Positions 22,521 through 35,400 of a stretch of 64,000 nucleotides of DNA are shown here, one piece after another. A program made the translations under genes and the position numbers. The notes beneath the pieces were generated by a model. That model saw only the letters and a program-made list of their open reading frames with translations. It was not told the origin of the DNA and searched no databases. Positions within the stretch are counted from its first letter, which is position 1. Each line of letters begins with the position of its first letter. The DNA comes from Peromyscus leucopus (lineage: Eukaryota; Chordata; Mammalia; Rodentia; Cricetidae): assembly GCF_004664715.2 (NCBI RefSeq), contig NC_051075.1, positions 33,624,504-33,688,503 on the forward strand. The letters are read 5' to 3'.

Positions 22521-23689
22521 ATTCCAGGATTTAAATGATGGCTATGGATTTTAAAATCCTTTTCTTTTTTGCTGTCTCCTGTTGAGATACACTAGAGCTC
22601 AGAATTAATGAGGACAAAGAATTTGTTTTCATGATTCACATCCTTTCCACGGACTGTTAGAAACTGGAGGCTAACTGAACTACTCGGGGATAATTGAGCA
22701 CTAGTGAAATGAGATAATGAATCTACTTAATAGTTTAATTTATTTAATATTATTTTATTGCTTTCATAGAATTAAAACTATCAAAATGGGTCCCATGGAG
22801 CTGCTTCATGATCTAAGGGAAAAATAAAGGAGGAAATTAGAAATGAAAAAATGAGTAAAATCTTCTTAAAGAATATCATGCCACAACTTTTGAGTTTTTG
22901 TTGTCACAAAGGACAGTGTACTATTGTGGTGTGCATTCTTGTTGAGGAGACAACACGTGGCAGCTGCCACAGAGGGTAATGTGCAGAATTAGTGCAGAAA
23001 TTTGCAAGCTGTGCGCCTGCTCCCTTCCTGTGACCTCTGTCTTATAATGCCTTGTGTTTCCTATAGAATTATTAATAAGTGTGGGTAAAAGGGAATTGAA
23101 ATTCATGCAAGTATGCCTATACTGTTTCTAGAAAATCAAAAAGTACTGCAGCCATTAAGGTTGAAAATTAATATGTGCTCTTTTCTTATTAATAATTATA
23201 CCCATTTAAGACAACCATTACTCCCATAATGGGATTTTAATGAGGAAAATACATGAGAATGCTACGAATTTTCTTTCTGTTAAATTAACAAGCCCTTTTG
23301 CTGCAGGTAATGTAGGTATCATTAATCGGGAAAATCAATTAAAGTCACACAGCATTGATGAGACCTAAAGAGCAACTTTAGCTCACATATAGTGTGTTGC
23401 CATGAGACTAGTAGGAAATGGCATACAGTTCTGCACAAGTGCAGTGAGTCATAAATACTTAAAATGGTGACTAATAATAATCCATTCTATAAGACTTACA
23501 TTTCGTTTCTTGCCATTTCCTATGTTGTCAATGTAACACTGTGAAATTAGTGTCTGGAAATATTTTATTTTTTGTAAACTTGAAATAATATCATAACAAA
23601 AATCTGTAAAATAATAACACACATAAGTCCTGCATACCATTACTCAGATTTCCCAATAAACTGCATTTTGGTTCACCTGCTTTTTCATT
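22521..23689. other. Unique AT-rich stretch with possible conserved block
   Basis: No repeats recognised. The part near 23170-23400 is dense in TAAT/ATTA motifs and has a short palindrome-like 'ccattactcccataatggga'. This could be a noncoding regulatory block, but that is inference from composition only. Confidence 0.3.
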
Positions 23690-23788
23690 CCCTCTCTGTG
23701 TCTCTCTGTCTCTCTTTGTCTGTCTCTGTCTATCTCTAAATCTTTCTGTCTCTCTGTCTCTCTTTCTCTCACAGACACACACACACAA
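23690..23788. repeat. CT/TGTC low-complexity tract with short CA end
   Basis: Mixed TCTC, TGTC and TTTC units, ending in ACACACACACA. Confidence 0.9.
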
Positions 23789-24994
23789 TCTTTTCTGAAC
23801 TGTTCAAGCAGGTATTGTTATCTTTTAATCTAAGTACACTTGTGTATATTTTCTAGTAATACATTTATTCTTATAAATATTCATAGTGGATCAAAATTGG
23901 ACTATTTACATTATTACCATATTCATACTCAAAAATACACAGCTTATTGAGGTTCCCCTTAGCAGCATTTTTAGAACAGCATTATATTTAACTTTATATA
24001 TTCATGTGTTTCTGAGAAACCTTAAGACTTCAAAAATTATCATTTTCAATTTTTCTCTCATTTTCTTTTCTTTCCTAAGAAATTCTTGGAGTACAGTCTC
24101 CTAGACACATTTAATTTCATCTTTTCCCTGACTCAGTGGTTTGATTTATATAATTTATAGCCCCAATTCATATATAAGTCATTCATTTGCTTTCTTTCCT
24201 GAACATTCACCTGCTGGCACCTTAAAGCAAACAGGGATAAATAATTCATGCATGCCAAGCATGTTTAATTTACAGAGTTATACATGCATTTGTAAGGTTG
24301 TGTGCTTGCTGACACTCTCTTTACTAATTTTTAATAAGATGGTGAGAAGCCTGGAAAGTGTATCAGATTCCTGAGGACAGAGGTACAGAAACAGCGCTGA
24401 GTGTTCCATTTAGAGTGCTGTGTATTCACAGAAGGTTCACCCTGGGTGCTACAGGGATGTGACCCAAGGGCGCGTGTGAAACATGCTTCACACAGGAGAT
24501 TTGTGTGGCATTTTAGAGGAAGCTTTCTTTGTGATACTTTAGTATTTGTGGTATATATTGCACAGAGCATGTGTGTGCAGTAACTTAGACTTTATTTCTT
24601 AAATAAAAATAAATTTAGAGGCCTGTGTGAAGAAAATACCATTATTTTACTGTTCTTTTACAGTCTTGTAGTGGCTTTCTAGCAAAGCTTAGCCTAAGGG
24701 CTACTAGATCCTTAAAAATACCAAGTATTAAAAAAGTTCTGAAATCTTTTATACATTGTGTCCTGAAAAAAATCACCTGCATATTTTCACCTGAGGTAAA
24801 CCTTTTGTCAAAAAATTTTCATTAATGTGTTTTCATTAATGTGAGCAGAAGTGTATGTATTTAATAAAAAGAACACATAATTCTCACATTTTTTTAGTGC
24901 TAAGCCATTCCTATATGACATACATAAGTTATAGAGTTTATTTATCTTGTAATTGCATTATATCTATCATCAGATTTACAAAATCAGGGTACTG
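23789..24994. other. Unique AT-rich stretch
   Basis: No recognised repeat or gene. Short frames at 24141-24583 have no domain signature. Confidence 0.45.
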
Positions 24995-25125
24995 AGTGAT
25001 CAGAACATTTTTTTTTCTTTTTTCTGTTGAAAATGGATTTTTCTTTCATACGATACATTCCAATCAGTTTCCTCTCCCTGTAGCACCCTCCCAGCTCCCC
25101 TCTTCCCCAGATCCACAGAACAATT
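24995..25125 (-). mobile_element. Short old L1 3'-end fragment, antisense
   Basis: 'ttctgttgaaaatggatttt', 'catacgatacattccaatca' and the pyrimidine tract before 'ccccagatccacag' match the L1 3' end at 2262-2486. Confidence 0.5.
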
Positions 25126-26088
25126 TTTATCAAACTAAAATGATGTATTTCAAATATTGTATAGCTCTACTGTCGTCATTAATAAGTCGTTTGAAATTAT
25201 TTCTTAAGTTAAAATGTGTGCATTATCAGAAGACTCAATTTAGAACACTTTTGACATCAAAAGGTGTCATCTACCTACTCTGAAGAAATGCATTTTTTAT
25301 GTTGGTGCTGCTGTGAAAAATCTTATGAGCTTCAAATAAAAAAGACGTTTGTGCTGATATTCTCCGAGTGGAAGTCAAACAGGAGTTACTGATTTTTCTG
25401 CTCAGAACACTGAAGCAGGAGCTTTGTTGGTTTCATACACTGTGTGAGCAGAGCCAGATTCACAGCTCTTCCACTTTTCTGCAGAGGAGCTTCAGTTGCT
25501 GGGTCAGTTATGCCTAAGAGAATGCTGAGTGGTGATAGCTCATGGATTCTGGATCATGGCTGTGGGCTTAGTTTGTCTTTGCTTTGCTCATTTTATGCTT
25601 ATCTTTACTTCTCAAATGTCAGCATGTGGTCCTCAAGCCCTACAATGGAATCGAAGATACCAGTCATGTAGTAGTGCAGTGAGTGGTCCTTAATGTACCC
25701 TCGGGATGGTGCACATCCAGTTGCTCTCCAATTGGTCCAGTCATCAGCATCATTATCTCAAGTAATGTTTGTATAAGAAAAGCAACGTTAAAATGAAATG
25801 TAACCTACCAACAAAAGATAACTAAAACTTTTCAAATACCTCACATTTGTAAGAATTTCTATTGCTTGATATTCTCATTTAAAGATGTCAACTTATTTTA
25901 TATGCCAATAACTAAGCTATTGTTCCTAAGCTGCAAAGACTCTGTCCTTGACCAAGACTCTGCCACTAGAAGTCGACAAATTCCATTTGCTTGTGCTATT
26001 TGGAATTTTCCCAAATTCCACACAATGTGTGCCATGAAGGACACTGAATAGGAAGGAGAGAGAAGGGTTTGCTTGTTCCTATTTGTTA

Positions 26089-26091
<3 letters not shown>
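25126..26091. other. Unique stretch
   Basis: A 75-codon frame at 25444-25671 shows no domain or splice context. No repeats recognised. Confidence 0.45.

Positions 26092-26122
<31 letters not shown>
26092..26122. repeat. Poly(T) run, 31 bp
   Basis: Pure T run. It could be the tail of an unrecognised antisense retroelement lying to its right. Confidence 0.9.
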
Positions 26123-26123
<1 letters not shown>

Positions 26124-26614
26124 TCAGTGTCCTAATAATGGCTGAGGGCTCTTAGCTCCAGCAGGTGGGGATCATGATAGCTCACCTGGTTACTCCTTCA
26201 GTCAGTTACCAAATCCTGTCATCATGGATATCAGGGGATCAGAACATCAGGGGTGGACTACCAGTGCTTCTGCCTGTCCAACTATAGCCTCCTCCTTAGC
26301 TCAGATAAGACACTAGAAAGTAAACAAATTTTATCCTTAGAATGCTAAGCAAGTAGCTGCAGTATGAAGTCCTTCTATGATTCCATGTGCTCCCAGCCCA
26401 AATGTTTCATTTCTTTTGCCAATCGTAGGAAGGTATCAATGTTTTTGTGTTTATCCCCCACCCAGTATTCCAAGCAATGTGTAACCAGTTTCCTGTATTA
26501 AATTATCTCCTTAGACAATCTTTCCAATGCTTTCTGAAATCCCAGCATGACTGAGTGATACATGACATCGCAGTTTCCTATTCACCAATATAAACTTGTT
26601 GAGAAACATTTTGT
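26123..26614. other. Unrecognised sequence to the right of a poly(T) run
   Basis: Its position after 31 T residues would fit an old antisense retroinsert, but no family signature is visible. Confidence 0.3.
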
Positions 26615-26740
26615 CATTGGTATGATGGCACACCTCTGAAACCTCAGCACATGTGAGGAAAATCAGGAGGGTCTTGAGTTCTAGGGAAACCTATGCTACC
26701 ATGGTGAGACCTTGCTCTATAAAACAAAACAAATGTAGCT
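26615..26740 (+). mobile_element. B1-like SINE, sense, diverged
   Basis: 'ggtatgatggcacacctctg', 'aaacctcagcacatgtgagg', 'gtgagaccttgctctataaa' and a CAAAACAAA tail fit an old B1. Confidence 0.6.
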
Positions 26741-26969
26741 GTGAATCAACAAACAAATCAACATAAGTTTGCTATTGTGCCTTCATCTACAAATGTAGAA
26801 AATGATAATCTGGATTTCATATGGAAATCTTGAAAAATAGTATAGCCTTTGTTAAGATATCGCAAGACACAATGTTGGTAGGGATGGAGCAGAATGGATT
26901 ATTTTTGTCATATTGCATATATCCATGACATATATAATATGGAGGAGTTTTTTTTAGGATTGAAAGTAT

Positions 26970-27360
26970 TTTTTATTTTTAAATTTTATTTTAAAATTTC
27001 ACATATGTGTGCCACATTGACATCACTTTCCACCTCCCTTTCTTCCCTCCAACCCTTCCCATGTTCCCTTTCCTTAGTCCTTCTCAAATTCGTGGCCTCT
27101 TTTACTTTAATTATTATTACATCTATATGAATAAATGTTAGGTACAGCCTGGTGAGTCCATTCAGGTAGAGGTAGAGGATCAGGACGCTGGCTCTGAGAT
27201 TGTGTCTTACACATGTGACAGAGAGCTGCACCCATAAACTCTCAACCATTTGGCTGCCTAAACAAGACCGGACCAATGCCATGATCGACATGCCAGTGTG
27301 GATGGGGCAAACCTCAGGAGGCACTACCCCCAGATGCAGAGCAACAGCTAACGAAATGCC
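26970..27360. mobile_element. Old L1 3' UTR, apparently 5'-inverted
   Basis: About 26970-27170 has the antisense 3'-end layout (T-rich, pyrimidine tract, 'ttactttaattattattaca', 'gcctggtgagtccattcagg'). About 27190-27360 ('ataaactctcaaccatttgg', 'ctgcctaaacaagaccggac', 'gacatgccagtgtggatggg') is the same type of UTR in the other orientation when compared with 59960-60060. The inversion point is near 27170-27190. Confidence 0.45.
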
Positions 27361-28890
27361 AAGTGATAAGCCCTAGAACCATCTATATCCAAGCCATTTC
27401 AGATTTCAATGCTGGGTTTCTCTACAGATTCCACTGTATGAATCTGTATGTCAGCCTTTGGTTGTACCAGATGGTCCATATTTTTAATATGCTGAAAAAA
27501 GGGCAGTTACTTTAATTACTTTCATTTAACAGTCTAGGCAGTTTGCAGCCCTCAGCAGTTGCCTGTGTAGTTTCAGTGCTTGTGGGAGACTGGGAATCTC
27601 TGGTAGAGCTGTCCCAGAAGCGGGCCTTGTAGGTAAAGTGCATGCTTACCTTAAATAGCACATGTGACAGCATCTCTTCAAACTAACCTCATGGGTTGGG
27701 TTCTCCCCCTACGGACCTGCCCTTCCATGATTTATTGTTCTCTTGTTGGCGCACTTTGTATGTAATGTATGAGCATCAGAAGGCACTAATTTTGCATACA
27801 CGGCATCAGGCACCTCACAGCCACCATCGCTGCTTATTTATTTCTGTTTGTTTTCCTCCAAACCCATTGTGGTCTTTGTTGTAAAATTCTACTTTCACTC
27901 AACAGGAACATGTTTGGTTTCCTGATGAAGCAGGGACACACTCACCCTATGCTACCAGCTTCTGTCGGCCGAAGTGTGCTGTTTCATCTACATAATCTTT
28001 GGCTGCTCTTTTAGAATCAATAGATACAAATGTTTGCTTTGTCCTTAAGATAAATGAATAATTATTCCATTAGAAATTTTTTTTTCTTTTGAACTCATTC
28101 CTATGCCCAAAGAGATCAATTATCACATAAGATATTATAAATAGGAATTAAGACTTCAATGGCATTTCAATTATTTTTGTATTAAAAGCATCATTCAAAA
28201 GCACAGATAACTTCCACCACACTCTTCAGTTTTATGCTTGGTGATTGTTTACCTTGTTGGAGCCAACAGCTGTGTCTGGACTTGGTTTGTATTTGCAGGT
28301 GTTCCACATAAGTAGGCTGCCTTAACACCTTTTCAAGGCATTGTTTTGTGAAGAGCTGCTCCTGAACTCTCAGTAACCTCTTGTGATAACTAGCTGTAAT
28401 GTGCTATCCTGTGTTTTTAAATCACATTATAGCTGAAATAAATGTATCTTCTAAATTTCCATGACATTTTTTTTGTGGAGTATTTACTTTGATAGCAAAG
28501 GAGCTGGAGTTCACATCAGGGTAGAAAGAAGAAAAGGAGGGAGGTACCGAGGGAAGAAAGGAAAAAGACAAGGAAAGAAGAGAGACAGAGGGAGGGGGCA
28601 GAGAAAGGTAAGAGTAAAATTAGGCATTCAGACAAGTAGAAAAGTGTTCATTTACCTGGGCCGTTAAGAAGCTATCTTTGAAAAGTTCAAGTACACCTAC
28701 ATTAAAAAGCTATGGTCTTTAAATGCTACAGCATAATTTACAGAAAACTACTTCTGGTTTTCTTAGTGATTAAACTTAGAGCTTGAGTTCACAAATGGAC
28801 TTGTCAGTTTATAAATCAAATACTTACAATTATGACTTGCCTCCTGGCTACAATAATGCCTAAGGTATTACAAACAAAATCTAAAAAAAA
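27361..28890. other. Mostly unique stretch
   Basis: A purine-rich GGAGG/AAAGA tract lies at 28528-28606. Nothing else recognised. Confidence 0.45.
28528..28606. repeat. GA-rich low-complexity tract
   Basis: Almost only purines on the plus strand. It gives arginine/lysine/glycine-rich chance frames. Confidence 0.85.
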
Positions 28891-30450
28891 ATCCCGTCAC
28901 CAGAGTAGGTCCGTCCCGGCTGTCTCTCGGCCATTGCCAGCAGTCTATTGTGGGGTATCTTTGTGGATATCTGTGGGCCTCTTTAGCACTTTGTTTCTTC
29001 CTTTTCTCATGTGATCTTCATTTACCATGGTCTCCTATTCCTTATTCTCCCTCTCTGTTCTTGATCCAGCTGGGAACTCCTGCTCTCTTTCCCTCGACCC
29101 TCGCCCTTCATTGCTCCCACTCATGTCCAGGTTGTTCATGTAGATCTCATCCATTTCTCCATCATTGCGTGATCCTCATGTCTTTCTTGGGGTCCTGTTT
29201 TCCAGGTAGCCTCCCTGGTGATGTGAGTAGCAATCTAGTCATCCTTGTTCCACATCTAGTATCCTTCTGTGAGTGAGTACATACCATATTTGTCTTTCTG
29301 AGTCTGGGTTACCTCACTCAGGATGATTTTTTTCTAGATCCATTCATTTGCCTGCAAACCTCATGATGTCATTGTTTTTTTCTGCTGAGTAGTATTCCAT
29401 TGTGTATATGTGCCACAATTTATTTATCCATTCTTCAGTTGAAGGGCATCTAGGTTGTTTCCAGGTTTTGGCGATTACAAACAATGCTGATATGAACATA
29501 GCTGAGCAAGTGCTCTTGTGGTATGATTGAGCATTTCTTGGGTATATGCCCAAAAATGGTATAGCTGGATCTTGGGGGAGATTAATTCCCAATTTTCTAA
29601 GAAAGCGCCATATTGATTTCCGAAGTGGTTGTACAAGCTTGCATTCCCACCAGCAGTGGAGGAGAGTTCCCCGAGTTCCACATCCTCTCCAACATAAAGT
29701 GTCTTCAGTGTTTTTGATCTTAGCCATTCTGACAGGTGTAAGGTGGTATCTCAGAGTTGTTTTGATTTGCATTTCCCTGATGATTAGGGATGTTGAGCAA
29801 TTCCTTAAATGTCTTTCAGCCATTTGAGTTTCCTCTGTTGAGAATTCTCTGTTTAGTTCTATAGCCCATTTCTTAATTGTACTATTGGTTGTTTTGATGT
29901 CTAATTTCTTGAGTTCCTTATATATTCTGGATATCAGTCCTCTGTCAGATGTGGGGTTGGTGAAGATCTTTTCCCATTCTGTAGGCTGTCGCTTTGCCTT
30001 GTTGACCATATCCTTTGCTCTATAAAAGCTTCTCAGTTTCAAGAGGTCCCATTGATTGATTGTTTCTCTCAGTGTCTGTGCTACTGGTGTTATATTTAGG
30101 AAGTGATCTCCTATGCCAATGTGTTCAAGACTACTTCCTACTTTCTCTTCTAGCAGGTTCAGAGTAGCTGGATTTATGTTGAGGTCCTTGATCCACTTGG
30201 ACTTAAGTTTTGTGCACGGTGACAGATATGGATCTATTTGCAGCCTTCTACACGTTGATATCCAGTTATGCCAGCACCATTTGTTGAAGATGCTTTCTTT
30301 TTTCCATTGTACACTTTTGGCTTCTTTGTCAAAAATTATATGTTCATAGGTGTATGGGTTAATCTCAGGGTCTTCAATTCGATTCCATTGGTCCACATGT
30401 CGGTTTTTATGCCAATACCAAGCTGTTTTTATTACTGTAGCTCTATAGTA
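28891..30450 (-). mobile_element. Twin-primed L1: inverted 5' segment (ORF2 C-terminus plus start of 3' UTR)
   Basis: This part of the L1 is in reverse orientation relative to its 3' segment at 30451-31010. Read on the minus strand it runs from ORF2 (30450) to the first part of the 3' UTR (28891). Against the colinear copy at 9452-10612, the two segments would be adjacent in an unrearranged element, with about 18 bp missing at the breakpoint. This is the classic layout of 5' inversion by twin priming. A matching TSD is not clear because both flanks are A-rich. Confidence 0.9.
29344..30450 (-). pseudogene. L1 ORF2p C-terminal fragment, open over 368 codons
   Basis: L1 ORF2p is the endonuclease/reverse transcriptase of LINE-1. 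Only the C-terminal part past the reverse-transcriptase core survives. Landmarks on the minus strand are 'WNRIEDPEINPYTY', 'KWCWHNWISTCRRLQIDPYL', the cysteine-rich 'CWRGCGTRGTLLHCWWECKL', 'FLGIYPRNAQSYHKSTCSAM' and near the end 'YTMEYYSAEKNNDIMRFAGK'. The frame stops right after this, where the copy at 9452 has a tryptophan codon (TGG to TGA). There is no native start: upstream reading continues into the antisense of the 3' UTR. The open frame suggests a fairly recent insertion. Confidence 0.9.
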
Positions 30451-31010
30451 GTTGTGCCAGAAACCCCATCCAAGGACTGAGGAATCTGGATGCAGACATC
30501 CACGGCTAGGCCCCGGGTGGAGCTCCGGGAGTCTAATTAGCGAGAAAGAGGAGGGTTTATATGAGCGAGAATTGTTGAAACCAAGGTTGGATAAAGCACA
30601 GGGACAAATAGCCAAATGAATGGAAACACATGAACTATGAACCAAAGGCTGAGGGGCCCCCAACTGGATCAGGCCCTCTGAATAGGTGAGACAGTTGATT
30701 GGCTTGATCTGTTTGGGAGGCATCTGGGCAGTGGTACCAGGTCCTCTGCTCATTGCATGAGTTAGCTGTTTGAAACCTGGGACTTATGCAGGGACGCTTG
30801 GCTCAGTCTGGGAGGAGGGGACTGGACCTGCCTGGACTGAGTCTATCAGGTCGATCTCAGTCCTCGGGGGAGGCCTTGCTCTGGAGGAGGTGGGAATGGG
30901 GGTGGGCTGGGGGAAGGGGAGGGGGGCAGGAAGAGGGAGAACAAGGGAATCTGTGGCTGTTATGTAGAACTGAATAGTATTGTAAAATAAAATAAAATAA
31001 AAATAATAAG
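30451..31010 (+). mobile_element. Twin-primed L1: 3' UTR segment with A-rich tail, sense
   Basis: Sense 3' UTR from 'gttgtgccagaaaccccatc' to 'tagaactgaatagtattgta' and an AAAATA-rich tail (about 30983-31010). A purine-rich G block (30880-30940) precedes the end, as in other copies here. It is joined at 30450/30451 to the inverted segment. Confidence 0.9.
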
Positions 31011-31194
31011 AAAAAGATAGAAAAAAAGAAAGAAAACTGTGAGTAATGGAAGCAACACAAGAGTAAAATTCTGTCCATAAACTAAGAATAGCTATTTTGT
31101 AAAGAAAAAATTAACCACATGTACTAGTGGTAATAAAAAATATTCTACAAGGTATATATACATTTTATTATCCCTATCCCTGTTCTTGGATACC
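31011..31194. other. Short unique AT-rich spacer
   Basis: A-rich sequence after the L1 tail; part may belong to the tail or the duplicated target. Confidence 0.4.
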
Positions 31195-31545
31195 TATGCT
31201 GGCTCTATCATTTATCTATTTGAATATTGCTGCGATAATAATTACTGTGCAAGTGTCTCTGATATACTGACATGGAATATTTTAGATAAATACCTAGCAG
31301 TGGTATAGCTAGGTCATATGAAAGATCTATCTTTAATTTTTTGAGAAACATCTGTGCTGATTTCCATATCTGCTAGGCTAGTTTCTGTTCTCACCAGCAA
31401 TATATAAGGATTCTCTTTTGTCTATATCCTTGTTATTTGTTATTATTAGTTTCTAAAATTTGTCATTCTAACTTTGGTGAAATGGAATCTTAATGTTGTG
31501 TTGCTTTACATTTCTCTGATGGCTATTAAAGTTGAATATTATTCA
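31195..31545 (-). pseudogene. Old L1 ORF2 remnant, antisense
   Basis: 'ttgaatattgctgcgataat', 'tacctagcagtggtatagct', 'gtttctgttctcaccagcaa' and 'tttctctgatggctatta' are antisense ORF2 blocks that match the same part of ORF2 as 29470-29810. It is highly diverged and interrupted. Confidence 0.7.
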
Positions 31546-31945
31546 GAAAAAAAATCTCAAAAAACAAAGTCCTGAGGAAGAAAGAAGAAGAAAGGTCAGT
31601 TTGAAAGCAGTCTTCTCAATGACAGGCAAAGGGATTCTCAGAGAATTTAGAAAGAAGTGCAGGTCAGCGGTATATGAAATCTGTGCGCAGAAAGTTTATT
31701 TATCACTACATCCTCAGCTCATCCTGTCTTTCTTTCTCTTCTCACATGTTTGTATGGATGCAGAAAGAGTATCTGCATCCAATACAGTGTACTCTTCATC
31801 ATTTATTATTCTATAGTAAGAGAAAGGCTGGTACCACTGACTTTTATATACCAACTTTGATTACAAGATTGTGATTGGTCTGTTCAAATCAAGAGATTTT
31901 TCTCTTGGGCCAATCATTAAACTACAAAACAAATATTTTCAAAAA
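31546..31945. other. Unique stretch
   Basis: Nothing recognised. Confidence 0.45.
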
Positions 31946-32450
31946 CATTTGTTCTTTTCTTTTTTCTCTTGAGAATCCATATATGAATACTGTATTACAC
32001 CATTTCCAGCCTACTTTCTACCCCATCCAACTCTTCTTGTGTCCTGACACTTTCTCTCAACTTTGTGTCCTTTTCCTTCTAATAATATAATATATATGTA
32101 ATATAAATAATGTATAAATAATAATATATTTACCAGTAAGCTTAAAAAAACCCAAACAAAGCAATATCATACAAAATAAATCTCCAAAGCTACCATTGAG
32201 TTTGTTTTGTGTTGGCCTTCTTCTGCTGGGCATGGGGCCTGACCTTAGATGTGGTTTGTATACCCAATGAGAATCGTTGGAGAAAACTAATTCTTCTTTG
32301 CAAGTGAGTGTCTCTTGGAGATAGCTTCTTGATTAGGCATGGGAGTTCTTGTCTACTTCTCCCTCTCAGTGCTGGGACCCCATCTGGCTTGTACATGTGC
32401 AGAACCTTTGAACATTTCCATAGTCACCAGACAGGACTGTCCTAAAACCT
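31946..32450 (-). mobile_element. Old L1 noncoding 3' part, antisense
   Basis: 'ttcttctgctgggcatgggg', 'gtggtttgtatacccaatga', 'ggagatagcttcttgattag' and 'gctgggaccccatctggctt' are blocks of an old rodent L1 3' region on the minus strand. The left part (31946-32165) has the T-rich and pyrimidine-rich start. Family name uncertain. Confidence 0.5.
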
Positions 32451-35400
32451 ATCAAGAAGATAGAATATTCAGTTCATAGTCTTCAGATACAACAATTTTA
32501 TTTTGGTCTCTCACTCCTTATACTTACATGAACTTGGCTTCAATATTCCTTTGACACTGAAGATTTCAGTATTGATAATACTATAGAAGGTCTTTGTTGT
32601 ATTGATAATGCTATAGAAAAAGAGTTGCTGTATGTGCCTGAACTTTCAAAACTGAAATGTCCAATTCAGAGCAGGAAGTATTTTGTCGTTGTTTTTATCA
32701 CGTTAAATGTCTCCTTCCCAAAATTAAATATTGTATTTCACAGATTCTGAAGTTATAAAAATTCACTGATAATCATCATTTGAGATTTGCCTTTGTGATA
32801 GTTTATTGAAATGTGTCAGTTTGTTGGATATCCATCCAATATACTTGTATATAAGCAAATTGAAAATTTTGTTCAGAAAAGAACAAACGTGAGCTACAAA
32901 TGTACAAATGGACTTGGGAATTTTCAAATCTGTGATATTTAAGTTTCAAACACAAAGTGCTCGATATAGTAAGTAGAATAGTAATTCAAAGTGTATTTCC
33001 ACAAGGGAATAATAGTAATGGCGTTGCATTTGAAAGCTGCATTTTACTTCTTCTAACATTCCTATGTATATCAAATGGTGTCATACATCAGTAGATGAAT
33101 AGTACAATGCATCCTCTGATGTCGTGCAAAAGACAATCAGCTACTCAAAATCAGTCATGGGTCATGTGCCTTTCAGCACTGCAAAGCAAAGTGTCCCTAA
33201 TCTGACTCCTGGTTCAAGTGCCAGCAATTGACTCAAATCAGCAAGAAACCAGGATGTTTCCCTTTGCAAATGTTAAGGCCCACTTTCTTTTGAATCCAAC
33301 ATGCCACAGCTTTTCCTGTCTCAATATCAATAGCCTGGTTGTGAAAGCAAACAGCTGTCTCTCCATTACTTGTTTTCATTGCATGCTGCAGACTGTCACT
33401 AGCTCTTATAAATTCATATTGAACAGGCTGAAGAAGTTCAGTCCAGGGTCAGGCTCCCTGAAATAGCATGAAATTGTGCGTTGCTGGAAGTAGAGTTTTT
33501 AATCTTCACGGCAAGAGTTGTAAAACAGGATCATCTGGTCTTTGAATCATTTTTCTTTTGCCACAGAGAGTCAAGGGACCATTTGTAACTTTTCCTGACT
33601 GAAAGTGGAAGCCATCAGTTGGTTAAGAGGATGAGGAAGGTGTTATAACCTACTCATGGACGTAGATTTGATTTATTGATGTTTTGCCTCTCTGACATGT
33701 TCAATAAACCACAATTAGTCCTTGTAGTCAAAAGCTCATGGTTACTGGAGTGTGGCATGAAGGAGTCGGTCATGCAAACCAGGGCAATACATTGATGCAC
33801 ATGTGGTACATACTTGAGTGATATTATTTCTGTTTGATTTCGTGTTCCCTATGCATGGCAATATTTTGCTATTGAAAAAAACCTCTTTAGAACTTACTAC
33901 ATTGAAATTCTTTCTTAATAATATCATTTAAAAAAGGAACAGAATTTATGCATATAGCACTAAGTAGATATTATGGAACTAAATTATATTACAATAGCTT
34001 TTTAAAGCCTCTTATGGATAGTGGCGATTATATAATTATTCACTCTACAAACATATTTGAAGTACTTGTTGTTGCATTTGTATTAAAAAATGTTGCCTAA
34101 TTGATTTTGTTTTCTGACATAATGAGGAGATTATAATATGCATTACACACAAAATTGCTCATGGTACTGACAACATTTTTTAAATCCTGCGATGTTATTT
34201 GACTCTGTGGGAATTTCTCTTGTGTTAAAAGAAAGAACACTGAAAGTCATATATTTCCTTACTTGGGGCACTTCAATGTCTATCTTTTAGAAACTAATTA
34301 TTCAGAGTCTTATACTTCATTTTCATAATTGAGGTTATATTGATCTATAACATATCTATATGCAGAAAGAACAATAGGGTTATCATGATTAACCATTTGG
34401 TGTCCATCTATTGTTTCAGCTATACCTGTGTTTCCTTTCTTGAAAATCAAAAGACAAGGAGCATTTATGGCTGTCTGTGTCTGAGGTTCTATATTGAATT
34501 TCCTCTGGGTATCTTATTTTTCTTCAATTCGCTACTTTATCTTAATTAGACACAGAAAATAAAATTAGCCAGCATACTTTCTCTTCACTGTAAATACTAA
34601 TAATACATTCTACGGTTCAAAATTGTTTCCAAAAGACCTCTGAACCAGTCTAATCCTGTCCTTTCTCTTCAAATATGAATCCTCAAAGTCACCAAAAGCT
34701 TTACCCCACTCAAAAAAGAAATCCATGTGGCTTTTTCCTAACAATGTGACCCAATGCTGCTTTTATTATTTTTAAGTTTATATAACCTTTATAACTTGTA
34801 CTTTAATTATAAATGCATGAATTTATAATCTGAAGAAAACTTACTTATTGGTATGTTAAAGTCAGGTCTATTCTTCAAAATATTCAGAAACTGTGACCTG
34901 TGGGGGAAAGTATAAGTTAATAAGGTAAGAGAAGAGAGTAAATAAAATATCATTTTAGAGTGAAAGTAAGTTGAGGATATTTAAGTAGAACATTGTTTAT
35001 TACATGACATTTGTTTTGATGTTATTACCTTTACTTAAAATTACCATTATTTTCATAACTACTTTCTCTATATATTCTTGGTCTCATGTAGACAATGTAT
35101 GATTGGCATCTATCTTTAATAATAAGTCTAAGTTTTGAAAATATTTGTATGAGAGCTTAACAGTCATAGTTTAAAGTGTCTAAGATGGCAAGTGCATCCT
35201 GTCTTTTTGTTAGAATCATTGATTTTTGTAATATGTTAGTGGACTCAACCCTTTTCCGAGAAACAACATGTAGTGTGTATTACCAAAATCTTTAGACTCA
35301 TTTTGTTTACATTTTAACATGACTTTATCTCTAGCTTTGGTCACAAGTTCATTATTTTTGAATACTTGATTTATTTGTTGAGTTCTATCAAGTGCCATCA

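Noticed and set aside
29344..30753. 469-codon minus-strand frame as a cellular gene
   Set aside because: The first 101 codons are the antisense of an L1 3' UTR, and the rest is the L1 ORF2p C-terminus joined through a twin-priming inversion.
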